The notes below the pieces were generated by a model, which worked only from the letters and a program-made list of their open reading frames with translations, was not told where the DNA came from and ran no database searches. A program made the translations under genes and the position numbers. Positions 52,744 to 61,720 of a stretch of DNA of 64,000 nucleotides are shown here, one piece after another. The number at the start of each line of letters is the position of its first letter. The stretch's first letter is position 1. Source of the stretch: JACRAV01 sp964571235 (GTDB lineage Bacteria > Zixibacteria > MSB-5A5 > GN15 > FEB-12); contig CAZNAI010000002.1 in NCBI GenBank assembly GCA_964571235.1, positions 137,343 to 201,342 on the forward strand. Direction: 5' to 3'.

Positions 52744-53493
52744 TCACGCCAACTTGGTCAGCAACTCTTCGTCGATATCGAAATTTGCGTAGACTTTCTG
52801 GACGTCGTCGTGCTCTTCGAGCGCTTCCATCAGTTTCAGCATCGAACCGGCTTCTGATTCGGAAGTCAGTTTCACCGAATTCTTGTGGATCATCGTGACT
52901 TCCGATGAAACCATTGGGATCTTCGCTTTTTCGAGCGCCTCTTTGACCGCTTCCAGATCGTGCGGCTGGGTGACTATTTCGTACGCGCCGGCTTCGCTGT
53001 TGAAATCTTCGGCGCCGGCATCCATGGCGATCTCCATCAATTTAGACTCATCGGCGGCGTTCAGTTCAACCGTGATAACTCCCCGGCTTTCAAACATCCA
53101 GGCCACACACCCGCTCGCGCCCAAGTTGCCATTGTATTTGGTGAGCAGATGCCGGATATCGGCCACGGTTCTGTTCTTGTTGTCGGTCATCACTTCCATA
53201 TAGACCGCCACCCCAGCCGGACCGTACCCTTCGTACGTGATCGCTTCGTAGCTGACACCGGGAAGCTGACCTGTTCCTTTGAGAATGGCGCGCTTGATAT
53301 TGTCGGCCGGCATATTGACAGCCTTGGCCGCCAGAATCGCGGTGCGCAGACGCGGGTTGCCGTCGGGGTCTCCCCCGCCGACGCGCGAGGCGGTGGTGAT
53401 TTCTTTAATGTGCCGCGTGAAGATTTTCCCGCGCTCTTGATCGAGTTTCCCCTTTTTGCGTTTTATCGTCGCCCATTTTGAGTGGCCAGACAT
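52744..53493 (-). CDS. yebC: YebC/PmpR-family (TACO1-like) protein
   Basis: A 249-aa protein of the YebC/TACO1 family. It opens SGHSKWATIKRKKGKLDQERGKIFTRHIKEI, has the family block NVKRAILKG-like DNIKRAILKGTGQ and AVYMEVMTDNKNRTVADIRHLL, and keeps the normal length. Members bind DNA or assist translation of proline-rich stretches. GGGAGG precedes the start. Normally the gene is followed by ruvC; here the M64 gene and two repeats intervene. Confidence 0.95.
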   Translation of the reverse strand: MSGHSKWATIKRKKGKLDQERGKIFTRHIKEITTASRVGGGDPDGNPRLRTAILAAKAVNMPADNIKRAILKGTGQLPGVSYEAITYEGYGPAGVAVYMEVMTDNKNRTVADIRHLLTKYNGNLGASGCVAWMFESRGVITVELNAADESKLMEIAMDAGAEDFNSEAGAYEIVTQPHDLEAVKEALEKAKIPMVSSEVTMIHKNSVKLTSESEAGSMLKLMEALEEHDDVQKVYANFDIDEELLTKLA

Positions 53494-53746
53494 CTTCGTA
53501 ACCTCCCGGTCGCTATATCGAAACCGTCGTATTCATCGTTGTAAATCCAATCGGATTTTCAATTTATGGAACGAAGACGGTCTTGGCAAGCCCCCCTGTG
53601 AACGTACAAATAAGTCAAATTTGCCTGTAGCCCGTCGGTCGAAACCCCGGCGGTTTGGACATCTGCACGAAATGTCGCGGCAGGTCTTAGTCTTCAAGTC
53701 CTGCCGCAGTATCTGCCCGGCATTGTAGTCGCGGTTTCTCCGGAGG
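53494..53746. other. gap between the yebC start and the large surface-protein gene
   Basis: A 253-base stretch with no ORF. It should hold the yebC promoter. It includes CGGCAGG...CCTGCCG inverted ends (about 53680-53708) and a degenerate GTCGGTCGAAACC string (about 53637), which looks like an eroded relative of the GACCTAC repeats. No U-rich terminator is present for the 53.7-kb gene. Confidence 0.45.
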
Positions 53747-56700
53747 CTATTTCAGCAAGACCGCCTTGCGGGTCGCCGTGTACCCTTCGGTGTCCAGCTT
53801 GTACAAATAGACACCCGATGAATTGCCCGACATATCCAATTCGACCGTGTTTGAACCAACGATACCTATCCCGTTAATAACTTTCACACGTTGGCCGGCG
53901 GTATTGTACACAGTGACCGTGTACGCCCCTGACTTCGGCATATCAAAGCTGATGGTCGTCGTCGGATTAAACGGGTTCGGATAATTCGGATTGAGCGCAA
54001 ACTGCATTGGCAGGCCGAATTGTGTCTTCACTGCGTTGCCGGATACATCAACTATCTCGCCATGCACTATCTCAGCGTTTTCGACATTGAACAAATCCCC
54101 ACCAAATCCAGCCGCCGTAGCCGAATTGGCAAACGGCATCACCGCGATCAAACGCGTGTTGGTACCGTCGAAGGAACTGAAATGGACAAAGTCAGATCGC
54201 GGTGTCGATAGCGCCACGTCGCCTTTCAGCACAAGGTAAATCGCACCAATATCGTCAATGCCTGAAACCGTCAGTTTTCCGTTGAGAGTCGAGACCACCG
54301 CCGTCTTATCTGTTACTTCTTTCGGGTAGGGCGGCGCGTCGCCGAGAACCACCCGGATCATGTAAATCAAATCAGGAAGCGAGAGCGGGACACCGTCGGC
54401 GTTGACATCCGAGGCGGCAATCGACCCGGCGACATGACCACCGAATGCATTTGTCCCAATGATGAAATAGTTGATAAACATGAACAGATCGGCAATCTCA
54501 TATGAAACGCCGTTGAGATTGATGTCCCCCCGCCCATCTACGGAGTCGGCGCACACAATATCAACGCCGCCATTGCGGAAATTCACCGCGCGCTCGATTG
54601 GCTTCTCTGGAACTGAGATCAGGCACGAGTTTGGTGCACCACGGAATGTCGGTAAACTTTCGAGTGGATTCTCGATAGGTTCGTACCAATCATAGTCGTA
54701 GATGTGGCAACTGACAAGGGCATGAGCACCGTCGGCCGTTGCCAGCAAATTGTCGCCACAATCGAGCCAGAAGAAGCGGATCGGCAGGAACGAGCACTCA
54801 TTTGTTCGACTTTCAGAAATCTGAAAATCAAGTGTAGCTAGGCTCATTGGAAGGCTTTGAACGTACTTGGGAGTAACACAATTCGGATGCACCTCGCCGT
54901 TGTTTGTCTCGGCGATTCCAACCACACGAATGAGACCGCTGGGACAATGCCCTCCGCAAGATGTGGTGTCCACTCGGCGATATGTAAAATACTCCCATCC
55001 GCATTGACCGAAAATCTCGCCGGGGTCGGCGGCAGTGAATGTAAGAGCCGAATTGTCGTAGCCAATGAGGAAATCGAATCCGCCCAAGCCAAGATCACTA
55101 TCGATGGACTCAAGAACGATTTCCGTTTTGATTGGGCTTCCCATCACGCCGTTGTGGTGTTTGTCAATTCTTACCTGATAGGCGCATTGCTTGCCGATTG
55201 TCCAACAGACTTGACAGAATAACGTATCTTTTCCGTCGGTAACTCCGACTTTGGCGCAATGTGGAACTATATCAATGTCCGCTGAATCGCCGGTATACCA
55301 AATCACTCCTGTGAGCGAGTCAATCGTTGCCCCTGTCAGGTTATTCGCGGCAAAAAAGTAACGCCGCGCCCCACAACTACTGTAGCCAGTTACAACTTGC
55401 GTATGGGTTTCACCCGGAAGAATAAACCGCTCGTCGGTTGGACAGTCTACCGTAAGTCGTCCGGAAGTCAAGTTCACCGTGAACGAGCAGGACATCGTAT
55501 CGATGACGCCTTGCGAGTCCCACGCAATCACCGTTGCGGAGTAGCTCCCTGCCGGCTTGCCGTAAAGTTTGTAAACTCCGGTGAGCGAGTCAATTGACCC
55601 GAAGCCTGACACGATTCCCCAGCGGAATCGCTCTTGAACAGAACCGGTGACATCAAAATCACGAATTACCGTGTCACACGAACTGACAAAGATCGGCAGA
55701 GTGCAGTTGGCAATCTCGCATTGATCCACCCAAAGATCAAACCGGCAGGGGTAGATCCAGCCATCACGAAGTGAATCAGTCACTTCTATGTCGACCTGGT
55801 ATTTGCCTGGAAGTACGCCGGCAGAAGTGAACATACCTGTTACCGGATCAATTGAACCGGGGCCGGAGACCACATGAAAGCTAAACCTGCTGGCCGGTTT
55901 CCCCTGAGTTTCGAAATCATAACTTACCGGAAGACAGTACGAGCCGACCAGCTTGGTAGGACAGTTTTTCAGTCCGCAGTATAGGATCTGTAGCTCAAAG
56001 CTACAAATTGCTTTCAATTCTGGTTTTGCTGTGTCAGTGACCAGCACCTTTATCGGATAAACACCCGGATACGGAAGGGCCGGTAGATTGCCGGCAGTGT
56101 ATTGGCCGGTCAGTGAATCGATCTTCCCTCCGCCTGATAGGATTGACCATCTAACGCCGGTTTGGTCCTCTCGGGCCAGGTCAAAATCGTACGTGTTCGG
56201 CTCACACTCATACCAGACGAGCCGGGTCGCGCAGTTGGCAATGCCGGAAAAGGCAGTGACAACATCGAAGTTGCACTCGGCCGGTGTCCAATGACCAAGC
56301 GGGTCGGTAGCAACGACAGTGACAGGATATGAACCGGACGGCAAACTGTCTACTCTATACAGACCTGACAGAGAGTCTATACTCCCGACTCCCGATCCAA
56401 CTGACCAAATGACGGTTGACTGATTTCCACTCGAAGTATTGAAATCGTACTCGATGTGAGAGTTGGGTGAACCGTAGAGCGCCGGAACGCAATTGCCAAT
56501 CTCCCCTTGATTGCCAGTGGCGGAGCGTATAACAAAGCACCTGGGGCCGCTCCAAGATGGAAATTGGTTGTCGCACGGCGGGTTCTGGCAAATGAATGGC
56601 GCCCATTTCCAGGTATTTGACGGAGGAAACTTGGTCGAAGAGTCTATACAGATCCACTTACCCGTGTCATCAAGCTTGGCAAGTGCGCGAATAGCGAAGA

Positions 56701-57280
56701 GCTCCCCAGAGTCGTGTGGCCTGATCGCCCTTTGCTCGGCGTCACTTGCCGCACCGGCGAAGATAACCGTGTCGGCCCCCTGACCATTACAGCCGAAACA
56801 ATTGACCTTAAACAATATGCCGAAATCAGATTTGGGATAATACCCCGAGGTGTCGATCCAAAGCCCACTCACTGGCCCCGATGGCGACCCGAATTGGTAA
56901 TTGCCGCCGTTGGCAGTTGGAAATCCCCAGTTGGCATTGCCGGCGCCGCGGATGACCGGAAAGCCGCTCGGCGCAACGCCATCGTCATCACCAAAGACAA
57001 TGAAGGCGTTGGAGACATTGTACGACTGGCCAGTGCGGTTGCCGTAGATGATGGGAAAGCGAATCTCCGAAGTCGCGCTGTCCAGATAGATCGTGTTGCC
57101 AGAGACAGTGCCGGCCGTGGCGGTAACTTCACCAACACGGATAAACAGTTCCCCCGTTGATTGGGCCTGTGACGTTTGCCCGAACAAACCAAGCGCAATG
57201 CAGATTGCCATAATAGTGATGGCGTGGCGCTTGACCGGCCGGTAACGGGAGCTGGGTCGTAATAGTGACGACGTGTTCAT
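53747..57280 (-). CDS. giant secreted Ig-like/cohesin-like/dockerin protein with C-terminal sorting domain
   Basis: A 1177-aa protein. Residues 1-40 are a signal peptide (ITIMAICIALGLFGQTSQAQS). About 297-677 hold five Ig-like units with a recurring GSIDSLTG-Y-...YPVTV-ATD core. About 700-850 resemble a cohesin-like domain (SIDSDLGLGGFDFLIGYDNSALTF). About 910-975 form a dockerin-like pair (GRGDINLNGVSYEIADLFMFINYFI and VNADGVPLSLPDLIYMIRVVL). The last 80 residues (FALNPNYPNPFNPTTTISFDM...SSGVYLYKLDT) are a type IX-like or FlgD-like sorting domain. GGAGGGAG precedes the chosen ATG. It probably reaches the outer surface, as an adhesin or scaffold; function not shown. It is transcribed alone. 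Confidence 0.85.
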   Translation of the reverse strand: MNTSSLLRPSSRYRPVKRHAITIMAICIALGLFGQTSQAQSTGELFIRVGEVTATAGTVSGNTIYLDSATSEIRFPIIYGNRTGQSYNVSNAFIVFGDDDGVAPSGFPVIRGAGNANWGFPTANGGNYQFGSPSGPVSGLWIDTSGYYPKSDFGILFKVNCFGCNGQGADTVIFAGAASDAEQRAIRPHDSGELFAIRALAKLDDTGKWICIDSSTKFPPSNTWKWAPFICQNPPCDNQFPSWSGPRCFVIRSATGNQGEIGNCVPALYGSPNSHIEYDFNTSSGNQSTVIWSVGSGVGSIDSLSGLYRVDSLPSGSYPVTVVATDPLGHWTPAECNFDVVTAFSGIANCATRLVWYECEPNTYDFDLAREDQTGVRWSILSGGGKIDSLTGQYTAGNLPALPYPGVYPIKVLVTDTAKPELKAICSFELQILYCGLKNCPTKLVGSYCLPVSYDFETQGKPASRFSFHVVSGPGSIDPVTGMFTSAGVLPGKYQVDIEVTDSLRDGWIYPCRFDLWVDQCEIANCTLPIFVSSCDTVIRDFDVTGSVQERFRWGIVSGFGSIDSLTGVYKLYGKPAGSYSATVIAWDSQGVIDTMSCSFTVNLTSGRLTVDCPTDERFILPGETHTQVVTGYSSCGARRYFFAANNLTGATIDSLTGVIWYTGDSADIDIVPHCAKVGVTDGKDTLFCQVCWTIGKQCAYQVRIDKHHNGVMGSPIKTEIVLESIDSDLGLGGFDFLIGYDNSALTFTAADPGEIFGQCGWEYFTYRRVDTTSCGGHCPSGLIRVVGIAETNNGEVHPNCVTPKYVQSLPMSLATLDFQISESRTNECSFLPIRFFWLDCGDNLLATADGAHALVSCHIYDYDWYEPIENPLESLPTFRGAPNSCLISVPEKPIERAVNFRNGGVDIVCADSVDGRGDINLNGVSYEIADLFMFINYFIIGTNAFGGHVAGSIAASDVNADGVPLSLPDLIYMIRVVLGDAPPYPKEVTDKTAVVSTLNGKLTVSGIDDIGAIYLVLKGDVALSTPRSDFVHFSSFDGTNTRLIAVMPFANSATAAGFGGDLFNVENAEIVHGEIVDVSGNAVKTQFGLPMQFALNPNYPNPFNPTTTISFDMPKSGAYTVTVYNTAGQRVKVINGIGIVGSNTVELDMSGNSSGVYLYKLDTEGYTATRKAVLLK

Positions 57281-57404
57281 ACGTCTCCCTCCTGATTGGT
57301 TTGTGTGACTGCCTACAATATAGGCATCACCGACCAAACTGTCAATGTGGCAATCTACGATCCTCAAATCTTGACCTGACCAGACTGGTATGCTTTATTT
57401 TGAA

Positions 57405-57734
57405 ATGTCCTCGATCTTCACGCGAATTATCAACCGGGAAATTCCTTCGAAAGTCCTTCACGAGACCGATTCGATCATTGTAATAGCCGATCATCGCCCC
57501 AAAGATCTCGTGCATTTGCTGATAATCCCCAAGACCGAATACACGAACTTCCAATCGACCCCCCCAGAGGTATTAGCTGAAATGAACGCGACCGTAAAAT
57601 TAGTCGCCGACAAACTTGGGCTGGCCGGCCACTACCGCGTACAGATCAACAACGGTTACGGGCAGGAAGTCGATCATGTGCATTTTCATTTTCTGTCGAA
57701 TCGGGGGGCGGAGAAGCTGAAATTTCTCCCGTAA
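57405..57734 (+). CDS. HIT-family (HinT-like) nucleotide hydrolase
   Basis: A 109-aa protein. It opens SSIFTRIINREIPSKVLHETD, as HinT-like purine nucleoside phosphoramidases do, and ends with the histidine triad HVHFHFLS (catalytic middle His). Members hydrolyse AMP-lysine or other phosphoramidates. The ATG at 57405 is used on family grounds; no strong ribosome-binding site precedes it. It diverges from the 53.7-kb gene. Confidence 0.93.
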   Translation: MSSIFTRIINREIPSKVLHETDSIIVIADHRPKDLVHLLIIPKTEYTNFQSTPPEVLAEMNATVKLVADKLGLAGHYRVQINNGYGQEVDHVHFHFLSNRGAEKLKFLP

Positions 57735-57743
57735 TACTCATTT

Positions 57744-58265
57744 TTAGCGCGGCCCCTTTTCGTTGGTCGGATTCTGATTGTATTCAGCCGATTTCCCCCG
57801 CGGAATGGTCAAGCTTTCCCACTTCTCCCCCAGTGCCAGTCGACCCAGCAACACAATCTGCCCGACATGGTAGCCCGTGTGCGCGAGCGAACGACAAAGT
57901 GCGTCGTGGGCTGTATACGAGTGTCCGCGAATCGTAATCGTCTTGCCTAAATCAGCGTCGGACATTCTTGCCAATTCACCAAGCACGACAGAGAATCCTC
58001 TTTTCCACCACTCTTCGATTTCAGCTCGGGCGTAATGGCGGTCCTCGAACTCGGCGTCGCGATTGCGCCAAGGCTTCTCGCCGTCGGTAGTGAAAAAATC
58101 GGTGAATCTTGAGACGAGATTTCCGCCGACATGGCGGACTATGACCGCGATTGAATTATTCCCCTCCCTCGTCACGGCATTGAGGGCGTCGTCAGGGAGT
58201 TGCGAGAGCGTTTTTTCGCCGAGCGATTTGTACCGCTGGAACTCGGATATGAAATCGGTAAGCAT
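57744..58265 (-). CDS. DinB-superfamily/DUF1572 protein
   Basis: A 173-aa four-helix-bundle protein. The family pattern NSIAVIVRHVGGNLVSRFTDFFTTDGEKPWRNRD and the later LCRSLAHTGYHVGQIVLLGRLALG contain His residues at the spacing that binds metal in DinB-like proteins. The biochemical role is unknown; some relatives are thiol transferases. It converges with the HIT gene ten bases away and lies 46 bases after the DUF4386 gene. Confidence 0.8.
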   Translation of the reverse strand: MLTDFISEFQRYKSLGEKTLSQLPDDALNAVTREGNNSIAVIVRHVGGNLVSRFTDFFTTDGEKPWRNRDAEFEDRHYARAEIEEWWKRGFSVVLGELARMSDADLGKTITIRGHSYTAHDALCRSLAHTGYHVGQIVLLGRLALGEKWESLTIPRGKSAEYNQNPTNEKGPR

Positions 58266-58310
58266 GGGTCGAATCTACGTTGTCACTATCCAACATGTCA
58301 ATCAGTAGCT

Positions 58311-58988
58311 CTATGCACTCCGCTCAACTGGTGGTGTGTTGACCCCTTTGAATATGAACCACAGACCCAAAGGAATTTCGAAAAGTATCATCGGTATCCA
58401 TATGAGATTCAAGATCATTCCCTTTAGCCAGCCGGCCAATTGAAGCGGCAAGGCGACAATTAGGATCACCGAGGCGACCACCCCGATCCAGGCGAGAATG
58501 TTCGGAATCAAGCGGCCGCGGAGTAGCAAGAATGAGAAGATCGTACTTCCCACCGCAAAAAATGTCGCGCTCAAGGCAACATCGTTGCGGAGCAAATATG
58601 CGCCGAGAGCGCTGGCCGATGCGGAGTCGGGGGCAGTCGGACCGGTGCCAGTGGCCAGCCAGTTTAGCGCCAGTAGTCCCGAAATTGACGACGCGCCAAG
58701 AACTCCCTCGACGAACCGGCATGACATGCCGAGCATCGCCAGATGAGGGTCTTGCTCGCGAGTGAGCGCCCACAGGGTCGCGCCCAATGTGAGGGCCGAA
58801 AGACTCATGATCAGGTTGAGCAAGATGTTGATACTGACAGTCGTCTGATGGTCAGCCATGCTGGACAACTTGGCGGTGATCGTTTCACCTGTTGTAGCGG
58901 GGCCGAAGATTATCATGCTGGTAATTCCGGCGGCGATGTAGACAAGCAATGTCAGGCCGGCGATGCGGGCGTTTGTTCTTAAAGTCAA
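58311..58988 (-). CDS. DUF4386-like multi-pass membrane protein
   Basis: A 225-aa protein with six helices: about 9-31, 47-69, 86-105, 132-150, 157-178 and 186-206. The order ARIAGLTLLVYIAAGITSMI, FVEGVLGASSI and RNDVALSATFFAVGSTIFSFLLLRGRLIPN matches DUF4386 proteins, whose function is unknown. The best start is a TTG at 58988 preceded by GGAGGAGG; a longer ORF upstream lacks family similarity. Confidence 0.8.
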   Translation of the reverse strand: MTLRTNARIAGLTLLVYIAAGITSMIIFGPATTGETITAKLSSMADHQTTVSINILLNLIMSLSALTLGATLWALTREQDPHLAMLGMSCRFVEGVLGASSISGLLALNWLATGTGPTAPDSASASALGAYLLRNDVALSATFFAVGSTIFSFLLLRGRLIPNILAWIGVVASVILIVALPLQLAGWLKGMILNLIWIPMILFEIPLGLWFIFKGVNTPPVERSA

Positions 58989-59179
58989 CTGGCTACCTCC
59001 TCCGCTGTTGGGTGTGTCATACCGGTATACGGAGGGATTGGCGATTGGTTGTGGGGGTTGATTGATATCGGATTCTCCCCTCTCCCGACCTTCTGTCGGC
59101 CGGATGGAATTGACCAACGAAGACCACTTTCGCCTACATAAGAATTGACTATATTCCCTAAGCAAACAGAGAGGTGAAT

Positions 59180-59743
59180 ATGTCTATTGAACGAATCAAT
59201 CGGTGTTTTCGAATGGTCTTGCTTGCGGTCGGTGTAGTTGTCTGCACTGTTTCGCTGGCACAAAATGGCTCCGCGCAGAGCGCAAGTGATACGACCCACA
59301 AAGCGGAAGCTGTCGCTGTGGATACGACGCCTCGCGTTATCGGAGTTGGCGGGATATTCTTCAAGTGCGACAGCCCCAAGGTCGTCAAAGAGTGGTACAA
59401 CAAAAATCTCGGCTTGCCGGTCGATGCCTATGGCACGATGTTCGTCAGCCGCAATTTCGACAACCCCGGCAAATTGGATCGCCTGCAGTGGAGCGCGTTC
59501 AAGAGTACGACGAAGTATTTCGATCCCTCGACGCGCGACTTCATGATCAACTACCGGGTGAACGCGCTCGAAGCGCTGATCAAGAAATTCAAAGAGAACG
59601 GCGTGACGATTGTCGACACGATGGAAACCTACGAATACGGCAAGTTCATTCATATCATGGACCCCTTCGGGAACAAGATCGAACTGTGGGAGCCGCCCGA
59701 TACTCTTGAAGCTCCGCTCGAAGCGAGTCCTGCGAAGAAATAG
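59180..59743 (+). CDS. VOC-superfamily (glyoxalase-fold) protein with N-terminal export signal
   Basis: A 187-aa protein. Residues 1-36 form a probable signal peptide (MVLLAVGVVVCTVSLAQNGSAQS). From about residue 52 a VOC fold begins: VGGIFFKCDSPKVVKEWYNKNLGLPVD, then FIHIMDPFGNKIELWEPP, the usual DPFGN motif with the metal-ligand Glu of IELWEP. Enzymes of this type are usually cytosolic, so an export signal is uncommon. AGAGAGG precedes the ATG. A RibD-like reductase follows in 25 bases, so the pair may be cotranscribed. Confidence 0.8.
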   Translation: MSIERINRCFRMVLLAVGVVVCTVSLAQNGSAQSASDTTHKAEAVAVDTTPRVIGVGGIFFKCDSPKVVKEWYNKNLGLPVDAYGTMFVSRNFDNPGKLDRLQWSAFKSTTKYFDPSTRDFMINYRVNALEALIKKFKENGVTIVDTMETYEYGKFIHIMDPFGNKIELWEPPDTLEAPLEASPAKK

Positions 59744-59768
59744 TGTTCGGTAACGAGGATCGGGTCGT

Positions 59769-60326
59769 ATGAGAAAAGTCGTGTTCGGGATCAATATCAC
59801 CGCCGACGGATACTGTAGCCACACCGACGGGATCGTCGACGACGAGTTGCACGATTTCTTCACCGGCTTGTTGCGCAACGCAAGCACGATGCTCATGGGG
59901 CGAATCACGTACGAACTGATGGTTCCCTATTGGCCCGAGATTGCCAAGAGCCAATCCGAAGACAGAGCTTCCAATGAGTTCGCCCGTGTCTTCGACTCGC
60001 TGGACAAGGTCGTGTTTTCCACGACATTGAATCACGTTGACGATAGCAGGACGAGAATCGTGCGAGCAGACGTTGCTCAGGAAGTGCTCGCACTGAAAGA
60101 GCAACCGGGCAAAGACATCGCTGTCGGCAGTTTGAGCATTGCATCTCAACTGTCTGAGAGTGGATTGATTGACGAATACCATTTTGTCGTTCACCCCGTG
60201 CTCGCGGGTAAGGGTCCTCGGTTGTTTGACTCTGTGCCCCTTAAGAGTACTATTCGGCTGGACCTGGTCGGTTCGAAAACTCTCAAGTCCGGCGTTACCG
60301 CCCTTCATTACCGAAAGTCTTCGTAG
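59769..60326 (+). CDS. RibD C-terminal/dihydrofolate reductase-fold protein
   Basis: A 185-aa protein with VVFGINITADGYCSHTDGIVDDELHDFF, ASTMLMGRITYELM (conserved GR-TYE) and DIAVGSLSIASQLSESGLIDEYHFVVHPVLAGKGPRLF, the RibD_C/DHFR-like fold. These bind NADPH and often act on pteridine-like or pyrimidine compounds. Its last codons run into a repeat: the TAG stop is the second to fourth base of the repeat starting at 60323, so the original C terminus may have been a few residues longer. Confidence 0.87.
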   Translation: MRKVVFGINITADGYCSHTDGIVDDELHDFFTGLLRNASTMLMGRITYELMVPYWPEIAKSQSEDRASNEFARVFDSLDKVVFSTTLNHVDDSRTRIVRADVAQEVLALKEQPGKDIAVGSLSIASQLSESGLIDEYHFVVHPVLAGKGPRLFDSVPLKSTIRLDLVGSKTLKSGVTALHYRKSS

Positions 60327-60383
60327 GTCAGGGTCCTTGCGACCCTGACACATTGCGTCAGCCTCACAAGGAGGCTGACCTAC
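60323..60383. repeat. GACCTAC-type hairpin, adjacent to and supplying the RibD-like stop
   Basis: Inverted ends GTAGGTCAG and CTGACCTAC, with two internal hairpins (GGGTCCTTGCGACCC and GCCTCACAAGGAGGC). Its TAG overlaps the RibD-like gene's stop codon. It is one of five such hairpins in the window. Confidence 0.8.
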
Positions 60384-60440
60384 AAAGAGTGGCGGGGCCA
60401 CGGCCTTGGGGGCTTCGCCGCTTTGGACTGAGAGCTCCTC

Positions 60441-60529
60441 GTAGGTCACTCGCGTCTTCGCGGGTGACATCCTTCTTCGTCCAAAGAGCGTCAACCCCGA
60501 TCCGCCATCGGCGGCCGGGATTGACCTAC
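60441..60529. repeat. GACCTAC-type hairpin repeat
   Basis: Ends GTAGGTCA (60441-60448) and TGACCTAC (60522-60529) are perfect inverted repeats of 8 bases; the interior is different from that of the neighbouring copy. Confidence 0.75.
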
Positions 60530-60907
60530 GAAATTCCGTGCGCGGCAGACGCCTTCGTCTGCCCGTCTTTGGGTTCGTTTCACACCCCATGTCACCCTGA
60601 GCTTGTCGAAGGGTCGTGCGGTCAGGCATCCCCACTTGACCGCGTTGGTGTCGGGTGAGGACGCCCGACACCACGGCAATTGGGTTCGTTTGGGCACTTT
60701 TTGGTTTTGCCAATTCAGGTGACCGGCAGGGCGACATACAGTTGGCCCCAACAAGGCGTGATTGCGTTGTGACGGTCGTGATAGTGGGTTTGTAGTAAAA
60801 TTGCGGTCTCATTCGCGCCATCCGGCACCTCCTCCCCTCGCGTATCTGTAAGTGTGCGGAGATTGCATGGAAGGGGTATGGATTTTGTGGGGGTAGGAGA
60901 AAAGAAA

Positions 60908-60925
60908 CCCACCATAAATGGTGGG
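60908..60925. repeat. palindrome CCCACCAT-AA-ATGGTGGG
   Basis: A perfect 8-bp stem with a two-base loop, preceded by AAA and followed by CCACC. Its layout resembles the tandem CCCAACCT hairpins after rpsU. It may be a short member of the same group. Confidence 0.6.
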
Positions 60926-61060
60926 CCACCAAGAGATGATTGACTTTGCAGAAACAACCCACTAAGATAATTGCGGACCTTGTGGGACAATTTCGCCTTG
61001 GTGGTTTTCTTTTCGAGTTGCGAACTACACATTCAATCAGTCGAAGGGAGGGTAGACAAC

Positions 61061-61720
61061 ATGTCTGGATACTCTTGGATCGCAGGACCATTTTCTGCAT
61101 TGACCATGACGCTAATGTTCATAATTTGTCCGTTGAACGCAAAGGGCCAAACTGACCCATGGACAGAAATCCTAAGTGTTCGAGATGTCAGTCTTTTTGC
61201 CGTCGGTGGCGTTCGAGTTCGTGCATTCATAGGAACAGACTACCCTTTCGATGAACATGATACTTCGTCGTTTCGTGGTGCTATCGTCGCTCAGTTGAGG
61301 CGAAACAACGTAAGGGTGTTTGCCGAAGACGACAAGTCGTTAACTGACAGCGGGTATTGTAATGTATTGACCTTGTTGGTGGGGGTACAAGTCATACAAG
61401 ACAAGTACAAGGATGGTTCGCTCACAGGCTACTTGACCTATCTCCTTTCACTTCAGTTGATGGACAATGTGATCCTTCAACGACTGGATCATAAATTCAA
61501 TACAATTCCCAATTTGCCTACGACAATGGTGACAGTTTGGGAAGTGTCCTCATTTGGATATTCCGCAACAGACAAGAGTCGTGAGGTCTTTAAAGAGTGG
61601 ATATCCGAAAGCGTAGATCGACTTGTATCAGACCTAGGTTCACAGAATTCTAGGGACATTCATGAATGGGTCAAGAGACGCCAGTATCTCTTTGACTCGA
61701 TGTCAAGCGCAAGAAGATAG
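61061..61720 (+). CDS. unrecognised exported protein
   Basis: A 219-aa protein with a likely N-terminal signal peptide (TM-like segment about 10-26, GPFSALTMTLMFIICPLNAKG). The mature part has a predicted alternating alpha/beta pattern with LFAVGGVRVRAFIGTD and LTLLVGVQVIQDKYKDGSLTGYLTYLLSLQLMDN; no known family comes to mind. GGGAGG lies eight bases before the ATG. It is AT-richer than the flanking core genes. It converges with the coiled-coil membrane gene across a hairpin. Confidence 0.72.
   Translation: MSGYSWIAGPFSALTMTLMFIICPLNAKGQTDPWTEILSVRDVSLFAVGGVRVRAFIGTDYPFDEHDTSSFRGAIVAQLRRNNVRVFAEDDKSLTDSGYCNVLTLLVGVQVIQDKYKDGSLTGYLTYLLSLQLMDNVILQRLDHKFNTIPNLPTTMVTVWEVSSFGYSATDKSREVFKEWISESVDRLVSDLGSQNSRDIHEWVKRRQYLFDSMSSARR

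Larger units (their letters stand above)
60327..61060. other. 734-base repeat-rich gap
   Basis: No credible gene. The region is filled with GACCTAC-type repeats (60323-60383 and 60441-60529), a TGAGCTTGTCGAAGGG segment near 60600, GTGTCGGG...CCCGACAC ends at about 60647-60670, and a CCCACCAT-AA-ATGGTGGG palindrome (60908-60925). The string GGGGCTTCGCCGCT near 60410 also occurs in the repeats by tRNA-Tyr. The last 120 bases should contain the promoter of the next gene. Confidence 0.7.

Noticed and set aside
58985..59908. 307-codon frame antisense to the VOC gene
   Set aside because: Shadow of the VOC and RibD-like genes.
60647..60670. GTGTCGGG...CCCGACAC hairpin as a terminator
   Set aside because: No U tract, and it lies over 300 bases beyond the nearest stop codon within a repeat cluster.
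59655..61100. 481-codon frame crossing the RibD-like gene and the repeats
   Set aside because: It is antisense to a real gene for much of its length and reads through repeat DNA; composition is unlike a protein.
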